Position numbers and translations under genes: made by a program. A stretch of DNA of 64,000 nt from Thermostichus sp047461615. Lineage in GTDB: Bacteria; Cyanobacteriota; Cyanobacteriia; Thermostichales; Thermostichaceae. This document shows positions 8,597 to 15,034 of the stretch, piece by piece. Every line of letters begins with the position of its first letter. Positions within the stretch are counted from its first letter, which is position 1. The notes beneath the pieces were generated by a model that saw only the letters and a program-made list of their open reading frames with translations, did no database searches and was not told the origin of the DNA. The DNA is taken from positions 1 through 64,000 of the forward strand of contig NZ_JANSHI010000015.1 of assembly GCF_047461615.1 (NCBI RefSeq), given 5' to 3'.

Positions 8597-9454
8597 CTAG
8601 GCGCTGCGGACGCTGACAATCTTGGCGCCCGCTTTGAGAAGTCGCTGCATTGTTGCCGAGAGTTGATCGGCAGAAACGAAGATCTGCTGGTTGGATTTGC
8701 GCACGCGGCTAGAAGTCGCTAGGGCCGAGGGTGGGTTGAGCAGCCGCGTTACCTCAATGCAAAACATGCGGTCAGACTGACCCGTGGGCGGCCCCAAGTG
8801 CTTGGAAATGGGGCTGGGTGGCAGCAGTCCTCGTACCCCAATGCGGCGAATAGCTGGGGTAAACCCAGTGGCCAGGGGAATCATCAGGCGCGGCCTCCGC
8901 CCCTGGGAGCGGTCGTTGTTGGCATAGCCTCCGTAAAGAGCAAAGAGGTTGGTAAAGTCGCGGGTAGTGTGGGCCTTGCGGTATTCAAAGCCGCGTGGAT
9001 GGGGAACAATGTTATCGCCAAACGCTTCTAGGTATTCTGGGCTGTCAATGTAGGAGTCAATCTCCGCGCTGTGGCCTCCCGAGTGATAGATATCTAGGTG
9101 GCGGGCAATGTCTTTTGGGCTGGTGGGAGCTCGCCCCAAGAGATGCTTGAAGTTAAGCTCGATAGCGCGGGTTTGTGAGTTGGGGTAGAGAAACCGCCGC
9201 TTGTAGGCTTCCGACTTGGCAAGCAAACGCACAAATTCTCGCACCGTCAAGCTGCCCTGGCGCAGCAACGATTCCGCACTGGCCAGCTCCTTCCTGTCGG
9301 AGGCAAATAGGTGATCGTTGCCCAAAACCTGGCGATAGATAGCCCGTAGGATGGCGTTGAGCTGCTCCTGGCTAGCATTGGGGCGCAACTCTAAAGGAGT
9401 TGTCTCTGTGATGCCCCGGATCCCCATCCGGCTTGCCGCTGTAATTCCGCTCAT
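8597..9454 (-). CDS. cpcC: Phycobilisome rod linker polypeptide CpcC
   Basis: Linker that joins phycocyanin hexamers into the phycobilisome rod. The phycobilisome-linker domain covers about residues 20-150, with AIYRQVLGNDHLFASDRK, AESLLRQGSLTVREFVRLLAKSE, ELNFKHLLGRAP and EIDSYIDSPEYLEAFGD. A short CpcD-like domain forms the C-terminus (MFCIEVTRLLNPP to about residue 283), as in rod linkers of about 30 kDa. It follows cpcA after 166 bases that hold a strong hairpin, and precedes cpcE by three bases. A small terminal CpcD gene is not seen here. Confidence 0.9.
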   Translation of the reverse strand: MSGITAASRMGIRGITETTPLELRPNASQEQLNAILRAIYRQVLGNDHLFASDRKELASAESLLRQGSLTVREFVRLLAKSEAYKRRFLYPNSQTRAIELNFKHLLGRAPTSPKDIARHLDIYHSGGHSAEIDSYIDSPEYLEAFGDNIVPHPRGFEYRKAHTTRDFTNLFALYGGYANNDRSQGRRPRLMIPLATGFTPAIRRIGVRGLLPPSPISKHLGPPTGQSDRMFCIEVTRLLNPPSALATSSRVRKSNQQIFVSADQLSATMQRLLKAGAKIVSVRSA

Positions 9455-9561
9455 GCTAACTCCTCAAATCCAACAAACCAGCTAGACCAACTTTGAAACT
9501 GAAAGATTTACCCCCTCAAGATCTCCTCCCTGCAGAGCCACGGCCACTGCAGCCTACGGAG

Positions 9562-9589
9562 AGGGATCCCCTTCACCCCGGGGATCCCT
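9562..9589. promoter_or_regulatory. Hairpin between cpcA and cpcC
   Basis: AGGGATCCCC (9562-9571) and GGGGATCCCT (9580-9589) form a perfect 10-bp inverted repeat around an 8-base loop. Each arm contains a full GGGATCCC octamer. It has no T-run on the operon strand, so it is more likely a partial terminator, RNA-stability or processing element than a full stop. In phycocyanin operons a structure here commonly makes cpcBA RNA more abundant than linker and lyase RNA; that role is inference. Confidence 0.6.
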
Positions 9590-9620
9590 ACTGCCTTGAA
9601 CCCAGCTCTGGGGTTAAGAA

Positions 9621-10103
9621 CTAGCTGAGCGCGTTGATGGCGTAGTCAATATAGGCGTTGGCTTCAGTGGCTGCTTGCCCGGTCAGGCCATGGTTGGCCT
9701 TGATGTAGCGTAGGGCTTCAATGTACCAACTGGGAGAGAGTTCAAAAGCAGCATTGATCTCTCGGATCCCGGCCAGCATACATTCGTCCAGGGGGCCAGT
9801 GCCACCGGTAACCAAGCAGTAGGTGATATAGCGCAGATAGTGGCGCACGTCGCGGGCACACTTGTCTTTACCCGCCTGGGTGCAGCATTGTCCCCCTGGC
9901 TGAGTGGTGTAGGGGAACTTGGCATAAACGGCCTCAGTGGCACCGCGCACCAGCTCCTCGGCACGGCTGCTCAGGACGCGAGCTGCTTCCATGCTGGCGG
10001 CTGCCCGCTGAAAACGGCCGCTGATGGCTTGCAATTCGCTGTTACTGAGATAGCGTCCTTGGCTATCGGCAGTGGCAATGGCATCAACAATTGGGGTTTG
10101 CAT
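9621..10103 (-). CDS. cpcA: C-phycocyanin alpha subunit
   Basis: Light-harvesting bilin protein of the phycobilisome rod. The 160 residues align with CpcA throughout, from TPIVDAIATADSQGR to SPSWYIEALRYIKANHGL and DYAINALS. The bilin-binding cysteine is C82 in GKDKCARD (position 84 in family numbering). The loop just before it reads TTQPGGQCCTQA, two residues shorter than usual, with an unusual Cys pair at 73-74. A further Cys at 108 replaces the usual aromatic residue in the PLDE motif. A good ribosome binding site (AAAGGAG) precedes the ATG. It is the second gene of the operon, 85 bases after cpcB. Confidence 0.93.
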   Translation of the reverse strand: MQTPIVDAIATADSQGRYLSNSELQAISGRFQRAAASMEAARVLSSRAEELVRGATEAVYAKFPYTTQPGGQCCTQAGKDKCARDVRHYLRYITYCLVTGGTGPLDECMLAGIREINAAFELSPSWYIEALRYIKANHGLTGQAATEANAYIDYAINALS

Positions 10104-10188
10104 GACTCAAAACGCTCCTTTACCTCAGCTCAAGTCAAGGCAACAATACAAAGGATTCAAAGCTTAGCTTGCAAATAGCTGCGGAATA

Positions 10189-10707
10189 CTAGACCACTGC
10201 AGCAGCGGCGCGATCGAAGTAGGACTCGATTTCGGCAATCAAAGCACTGCAGTCACCGCGCGTAATGCCATTGGGATCATTGACCACTGCCACTGCCGCC
10301 TTTTTCATCTTCTGGATGCCATTGGCCACAGAGCTGCCAGGGGTGCCAAGAGCTTGGTAGGTTTCCCGCAAGCCATTCAGGCAGCGCTCATCCAGGACGC
10401 TCGGGTCTCCAGCCGCCACGGCGTAGGTAATGTAGCGGAGGATGATGTCCATATCCCGCAAGCAGGCAGCCACGTTGCGGCTTGGATAGGCAGGGCCGCC
10501 AGGAGCATTCAAATTAGGCTCCTCAGCAAACAATTCGCGGACAGCATCGGTCACGATTTTGGAGGCGTTGCTGGTGATGCGGTTCACTGCGTCCAAACGC
10601 TTGTTTCCGTCAGCAATCACCTGCTGCAGTGCCGCAAACTCGTTTTCTCCCAGGAAAGCGCCTTTGGCGTCAGCTTGGGCAACAACTTTGCTAAATACGT
10701 CGTTCAT
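10189..10707 (-). CDS. cpcB: C-phycocyanin beta subunit
   Basis: Partner of CpcA in phycocyanin. I placed the start at the ATG at 10707, giving the standard 172 residues beginning MNDVFSKVVAQAD; the frame runs further upstream but that extension is not part of the family. Bilin sites are C82 (AACLRDM) and C153 (GDCSAL), the positions numbered 84 and 155 in family alignments; C109 is also conserved. Residue 72, almost always an asparagine that CpcM methylates, is proline here (GGPAYPSR; codon at 10492-10494). As first gene of the operon it is the highest-expression position. The lyase for C153, CpcT, is encoded divergently upstream. Confidence 0.95.
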   Translation of the reverse strand: MNDVFSKVVAQADAKGAFLGENEFAALQQVIADGNKRLDAVNRITSNASKIVTDAVRELFAEEPNLNAPGGPAYPSRNVAACLRDMDIILRYITYAVAAGDPSVLDERCLNGLRETYQALGTPGSSVANGIQKMKKAAVAVVNDPNGITRGDCSALIAEIESYFDRAAAAVV

Positions 10708-11398
10708 GGTTCTCAATCTCCTAGCGAAAGCAAAAGAGGTTAAATCTCTACTAGAGGGCAAAAGCGCTCTATGAACCCAGCAGTCTTTTGCAGCTTCCCT
10801 ACCGAAGAGCCCTGTTAGCGCAAATCTTTGCCCCAACAGAACCACCGGCAGGAACCTCCTCACCTCCCCTTGCCTAGCCAGCTTCAAGAATGAAGCCACT
10901 TGCTGGCAGACTGTGGGGAATCGGGGTGAAACAAGGATTTTTTGCTGCTGACACCCTGCACTAGGTAAGTGAGGAAAAGCCAGCTTGCCTTGCTTCCAGT
11001 TCTTACTTCTACCGCGAGGGCGGGGAGGGATTGAATCAAAAAATGTAAAGGGTCTTTACTAGATGCAAACAGCCCCAGATCTGCTCCTAGTGGGCAACTC
11101 TGGCCTTTTTGTCCAAATCCTTTGAGGCCTTGGTTTTTACAAAAAACAATGCTACTTTACATGAGTTTACAATATCAGGAACAACGACAGCCTTGCTCAT
11201 GGCTTTGCAGTCAAGTCAAGAGGCCCGCTTCTGTATCCAAGTAAACCTTCTCATAAAGTACACATAATTTAATACTTGCGCCAGTCTCCTAGGTAAGGCA
11301 AAGCTGAGAGAAAATCTGAGCAGGCTTTCACCGGGAAAACGCGGCCCGGAAAACCCCAGACTTAGCCGTGTAGTGGCCCCTACTCTGGCTTTGAGGCT
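10708..11398. promoter_or_regulatory. Divergent control region between cpcB and cpcT
   Basis: About 690 bases without a credible gene, separating the phycocyanin operon (leftward) from cpcT (rightward). The middle, 11035-11275, is AT-rich against a GC-rich background, as expected for promoters. An inverted repeat lies at 11045-11059 (separate entry). A rightward CATAAT at about 11264 could be a -10 for cpcT. The long leftward leader before cpcB, up to several hundred bases, resembles the long leaders known for cpc operons. I could not fix the transcription start. Confidence 0.5.
11045..11059. promoter_or_regulatory. Inverted repeat GTAAAG-GGT-CTTTAC, candidate operator
   Basis: A perfect 6-bp dyad with a 3-base spacer in the AT-rich part of the cpcB/cpcT intergenic region. 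A further CTTTAC and a GTTTAC lie at about 11155-11170. It resembles an NtcA site (GTA-N8-TAC) but the spacer is nine bases, so NtcA binding is doubtful. A different dimeric regulator of phycobilisome genes is possible. Confidence 0.35.
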
Positions 11399-12010
11399 AT
11401 GGCGATCCAGTTGCAGCCCACCTTCTCTTCCGAGCTGCTGCAAATGGCGCGGTGGCTAGCGGGAGACTTCAGCAACCAAGAGCAAGCCTGGGAGAACCCG
11501 CCTTTTTTTGCCTCCATCCGGGTGGCTTATCGCCCCTTGCCAGCCGGTGTGTTGGCAGGGATCGGCTTTTATGTGGAGCAGGCCTACAGCGGCCATCTGG
11601 AGGAGCCCTATCGTCAGGCGGTGGTGGAGCTTACCCAAGTAGGGGACGGGATCGTGATTCGCAACTACCGTCCTCTGGAGCCCCAGCGGTGGCGGGGCTG
11701 TGCCCGCGAAAGAGCCGGGCAGCTCAGCCAATTGAGCCCTGCGGATCTGGCCTACCTGCCGGGGTGTGATGTGCATGTGAAGAGGCAGGGATCCCACTTT
11801 GTCGGCACCACAGAGCCGGGGTGTCGCTGTTGGGTAGTGCGCAACGGCCAAACCACCTATTTGCAGACCACGCTGCAGTTGAGCGAAAGCGAGTTCTGCA
11901 GCCACGACCGGGGCATGGATCCAGTTACCCACCGCCAGGTGTGGGGGGCATTGGCAGGCCCTTTTCGCTTTCGCAAAGTTGTCGATTGGCAGAGGGAGCT
12001 GCTGCAGTAG
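11399..12010 (+). CDS. cpcT: Phycobiliprotein lyase CpcT
   Basis: Attaches phycocyanobilin to the second bilin cysteine of the phycocyanin beta subunit (C153 of the cpcB product here). The 203 residues follow the CpcT/CpeT family closely: LARWLAGDFSNQEQAWENPPFFASIRV near the N-terminus, GIGFYVEQAY, then PGCDVHVKRQGSHFVGTTEPGCRCWVVRNGQTTYL and HDRGMDP, ending with VWGALAGPFRF. It is transcribed away from cpcB across a shared control region, which supports CpcB as its substrate. CpeT-type lyases act on phycoerythrin, but nothing here suggests that pigment. Confidence 0.9.
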   Translation: MAIQLQPTFSSELLQMARWLAGDFSNQEQAWENPPFFASIRVAYRPLPAGVLAGIGFYVEQAYSGHLEEPYRQAVVELTQVGDGIVIRNYRPLEPQRWRGCARERAGQLSQLSPADLAYLPGCDVHVKRQGSHFVGTTEPGCRCWVVRNGQTTYLQTTLQLSESEFCSHDRGMDPVTHRQVWGALAGPFRFRKVVDWQRELLQ

Positions 12011-12122
12011 GAGGCGCTGCAGGCAAAAATGATACGGTTGAAGAAGTGACCTAGCCCACAGCAGGGATCCTCCTTCCTAGCTGCTTGGCTGGGCTACCAC
12101 AAGTGGGGGAATAACCGACTCC

Positions 12123-13124
12123 ATGCAAGAGGAACAGGACATCCTGCGCCAACAGCTGCTTGCCCTCCAGGAAGAAGCACTTGCCCAAGTGGCCCAGGCT
12201 GCCGAGCTAGACGCCCTGGAGCAAATCCGCATCGACTACCTGGGCAAGAAGGGAAAGCTCTCCAAGATCTTGGGGGGAATGGGGAAGCTGCCGCCGGAAG
12301 CAAGGCCAGCTATCGGAGCTTTGGCCAACAGCTTCAAAGAGGCCCTGCAATCCAGCCTGGAGGAGCGCAAACGGACCCTAGCTGAAGCCAAGCTCCAAGC
12401 CCGCCTAGAAGCAGAGCGTTTGGATGTCACTATGCCGGGGCCGCGCCGGCCGCTGGGCCGGGTTCACCCGCTGCAGGCCACCATTGACCGCATGCTCGAC
12501 ATCTTTGTGGGAATGGGCTATACGGTAGTCCATGGCCCGGAGATCGAGACGGAGTACTACAACTTCGAAGCCCTCAACACCCCTGCCGACCACCCGGCGC
12601 GGGACATGCAGGATACCCTCTATCTAGAAAAGGGTTATCTGATGCGCACCCAAACTTCTTCGGTGCAGGTGCGCTACATGGAGCAACACCAGCCGCCTCT
12701 GCGCATTGTCCACGCGGGACGGGTGATGCGCCGCGACAAGGTCGATGCCACCCACTCGGCTGTGTTTCACCAGGTGGAAATCTTGGCAGTAGGGGAAAAC
12801 CTTACCTTCACTGACCTCAAGGGCACCCTCAAGGAGTTCGTGACTCGCCTGTTAGGCCAGCAGGAAACCCGCTTTCGGCCTAGCTACTTTCCCTTCACGG
12901 AGCCCTCGGCTGAAATGGACGTACGCTTTGGCTCCAAGTGGCTGGAGATTTTCGGCTGCGGCATGGTGGATCCTAATGTGTTTCAGGCAGTTGGCTATGA
13001 CCCAGAGCGCTACACCGGCTTTGCGGCAGGGATCGGTGTCGAGCGGGTGGCCATGCTCCTGCACGGCGTTCAGGATATCCGGCTGTTCTACAGCAGCGAC
13101 CTGCGCTTTCTGTCGCAATTCTAG
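12123..13124 (+). CDS. pheS: Phenylalanine--tRNA ligase alpha subunit
   Basis: Catalytic subunit of the alpha2-beta2 enzyme that charges tRNA-Phe. The 333 residues contain the N-terminal coiled coil (residues 1-85) and a class II core: motif 1 region HPLQATIDRMLDIFVGMGY, motif 2 LRIVHAGRVMRRDKVDATHSAVFHQVE, and motif 3 GFAAGIGVERVAML. No pheT is adjacent, which is common in cyanobacteria where the two subunit genes are often separated. Confidence 0.96.
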   Translation: MQEEQDILRQQLLALQEEALAQVAQAAELDALEQIRIDYLGKKGKLSKILGGMGKLPPEARPAIGALANSFKEALQSSLEERKRTLAEAKLQARLEAERLDVTMPGPRRPLGRVHPLQATIDRMLDIFVGMGYTVVHGPEIETEYYNFEALNTPADHPARDMQDTLYLEKGYLMRTQTSSVQVRYMEQHQPPLRIVHAGRVMRRDKVDATHSAVFHQVEILAVGENLTFTDLKGTLKEFVTRLLGQQETRFRPSYFPFTEPSAEMDVRFGSKWLEIFGCGMVDPNVFQAVGYDPERYTGFAAGIGVERVAMLLHGVQDIRLFYSSDLRFLSQF

Positions 13125-13130
13125 AGCGGC

Positions 13131-13430
13131 TTAGGAAAAGGTGCGTTTGTAAACCAACTGCAGATGTTCCAGCTCGTCTTTGCGGTTGGCGCGGCGCAGC
13201 AAGCGCATCTGCTCTTCGAGAACTTGGCGGGCTTCGTTGCGGCTAATCGGGTCAAAGACCAATTCTTCCACAGCAGAGGGGTCGTCGTCAGCGGGGGGCT
13301 TGAAGTAGACCCGAAAAAACAGCCTTTGGGCATAAAGGGTGGTGAAGATGGCCTCCCCTTCGTTAACCTGACACAGGCCGTAGAGCAGACCAAATGTGGG
13401 GTGATTTAGATAGAACTCTTTCATGCGCAA
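13131..13430 (-). CDS. pipX: NtcA co-activator / PII-interacting protein PipX
   Basis: Small regulator that binds either the nitrogen regulator NtcA with 2-oxoglutarate, boosting its activity, or the signalling protein PII. The N-terminus YLNHPTFGLLYGLCQ, then IFTTLYAQRLFFRVYF, the ISRNEAR motif and the two C-terminal helices ending LQLVYKRTF match PipX along its full length. At 99 residues it is about ten longer than the typical protein; the added residues lie in the acidic loop ADDDPSAVEEL after the tudor-like domain. It is convergent with pheS, with six bases between the stop codons. The usual pipY partner gene is not adjacent. Confidence 0.9.
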   Translation of the reverse strand: MRMKEFYLNHPTFGLLYGLCQVNEGEAIFTTLYAQRLFFRVYFKPPADDDPSAVEELVFDPISRNEARQVLEEQMRLLRRANRKDELEHLQLVYKRTFS

Positions 13431-13525
13431 TAGCGTACCACTCTTGGGCCGCTCTTGGGGGAAGGAACTTGTTTCAAAGACAGCATCACCGGGGCTATAA
13501 GAAAGCGTTTTTCACGAGGAAGCCG

Positions 13526-14107
13526 TTATTGCCGCCGCTGTTCCTGCACCTTCTTCCTTATGGTGTCCAATTCTTTTTCCACTTCGAGCTGCATCTCCAG
13601 CCGCCGAAATTCCTCCTCCAACTTATCCTCAAACAGACTGCCCCAGGGGTTGAACTTCCGATCCGGCTCGCTGGCCTTCTGGGTTTGGGCGGCTTTGACT
13701 TCTTGCAGCTTGCTGCGCACCTCTTGGCGGCGCTGGGCAATTTGCGGCAGCAGAGCTTCCAGTTGCCGGATTCTCTCCTCCAGAGCCTTCCCTTGGTTGA
13801 ATAACCGGCTCCCTTGCTCCAAAAGCTCGGCTTCCCGTCGGCGCGCTCCCTCAGCCAGATCCGGGCGGTTGGCCCGTTCGGCCTTTTCGATGCGAAAGTG
13901 CCAGGTCTTGATTTCCTCTGCCAACTGGAGAATGCTGCGCTGGAGAGCTTGCCGCTGGGCAAGGCTTTCCTGGAGCAGCTGCCGAGTTTCTTCTTCTTGC
14001 TGGCGCAATTCCTCGGCAAGGAGCTGCAGCTCAATCTCCGGATGGGCTCTGAGGAATTCCTCTAGGCGGGTTTCCAAAAACCGGCTGATATCTTCAATGA
14101 GTCCCAT
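13526..14107 (-). CDS. Coiled-coil protein, TIGR04376-like
   Basis: A 193-residue protein that is almost wholly charged helix, rich in Glu, Gln, Arg and Leu. It opens MGLIEDISRFLETRLEEFLRAHPE, followed by long heptad-like stretches and FNPWGSLFEDKLEEEFRRLEM near the end. This resembles a cyanobacterial family I recall as TIGR04376, distantly like PspA/Vipp1 membrane-remodelling proteins. It has no membrane segment or signal peptide. It lies 95 bases upstream of pipX on the same strand and may share its transcript. Function unknown. Confidence 0.55.
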   Translation of the reverse strand: MGLIEDISRFLETRLEEFLRAHPEIELQLLAEELRQQEEETRQLLQESLAQRQALQRSILQLAEEIKTWHFRIEKAERANRPDLAEGARRREAELLEQGSRLFNQGKALEERIRQLEALLPQIAQRRQEVRSKLQEVKAAQTQKASEPDRKFNPWGSLFEDKLEEEFRRLEMQLEVEKELDTIRKKVQEQRRQ

Positions 14108-14219
14108 AAGTTTGCTAGAGGCTCAGGGGATTGTGTTTAGACTAGCGCAAGCTAGCTAGTCCTAGAGAGGAGGAAGCCGGCCAGTCCTCAAGAGCCCAAT
14201 TGTTCAGGCAGGTCCAGGT

Positions 14220-14999
14220 CTAGGGCAGCAAATGTCCATCGGCAACGTGGATGAGGCGCTGGGCGGCCCGCGCCACCTCTAGGTCATGGGTAACTACGAC
14301 GAGAGTAATGCCCTGGCTGTGGAGCTCGGCAAAAAGGCTGAGCACTTCCTGGGCGGTGCGCCTGTCCAGGGCGCCAGTCGGCTCATCGGCCAAAAGCAGT
14401 TGTGGCCGGTTAACAATGGCGCGGGCAATCGCCACCCTCTGCTGCTGGCCGCCAGAGAGCTGGGCTGGGCGCTGGTGGAGTTTACTTCCCAAGCCCACTT
14501 GTTCTAGAGCCTGTTTAGCTCGCCGGCGCTGTTCTGACTCGGGGATCCCGGCATAGGCCAGGGGCAGCATCACGTTCTCCAGGGCGGTTAAGACGGGCAG
14601 GAGGTGAAACTGCTGGAAGACAAAGCCAATTTTTTGGTTGCGAATCCGGGCCAGCTCCCCATCCGGCAGGGCAGAGACTTCCACGCCGTCTAGCCAGTAG
14701 CGCCCCGAGCTAGGCCGATCCAAGCAGCCCATGAGGTTCATCAGGGTGGACTTGCCGGAGCCCGAGGGTCCCATGATGGCGCAATACTCTCCCGGCCAGA
14801 TTGTCAGGTTGATGTCGTAGAGAGCCTGGAAACTGCCCTCTAGCAGCGGGTAGACTTTGTTAACCCCCACCATTTGCACCAAGGGCAGGCGGGTTGGGGC
14901 CAGGGTCTCGGCGGGACGCTCCAGGGATCCAACCGCCCCCTGGCGACGATCTGCCCAGGGTTGTTGCTCGAGCATGGTTGACACCGCAACTGGCCCCAT
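14220..14999 (-). CDS. ABC transporter ATP-binding protein, MacB/LolD/DevA-like
   Basis: ATPase subunit of an export-type or lipoprotein-type ABC system. Walker A is MGPSGSGKST, the signature LSGGQQQRVAIARA, Walker B LLLADEPTGALD, and the H-loop VVVTHD. LENVMLPLAYAG and DEPTGALDRRT are typical of the MacB/LolD/DevA branch. I chose the ATG at 14999; another at 14975 is equally possible, and the frame is open further into the end of the metallo-beta-lactamase gene. About 35 residues precede the conserved start, longer than usual. No permease or membrane-fusion gene is adjacent, so it is an orphan ATPase here. Confidence 0.85.
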   Translation of the reverse strand: MGPVAVSTMLEQQPWADRRQGAVGSLERPAETLAPTRLPLVQMVGVNKVYPLLEGSFQALYDINLTIWPGEYCAIMGPSGSGKSTLMNLMGCLDRPSSGRYWLDGVEVSALPDGELARIRNQKIGFVFQQFHLLPVLTALENVMLPLAYAGIPESEQRRRAKQALEQVGLGSKLHQRPAQLSGGQQQRVAIARAIVNRPQLLLADEPTGALDRRTAQEVLSLFAELHSQGITLVVVTHDLEVARAAQRLIHVADGHLLP

Positions 15000-15034
15000 T
15001 CTAGCCGGCTTTTGGGCGGCGACTGCCCTGGGCA

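Noticed and set aside
9840..10178. Plus-strand open frame opposite cpcA
   Set aside because: It is antisense to the strongly conserved phycocyanin alpha gene; GC-rich codon use opens such frames by chance.
11045..11059. NtcA binding site GTA-N8-TAC ahead of cpcB/cpcT
   Set aside because: The spacer is nine bases, not eight; retained only as an unspecified inverted repeat.
11216..11443. Short minus-strand frame across the cpcB/cpcT control region
   Set aside because: Basic, low-complexity translation without a ribosome site, overlapping the cpcT start.
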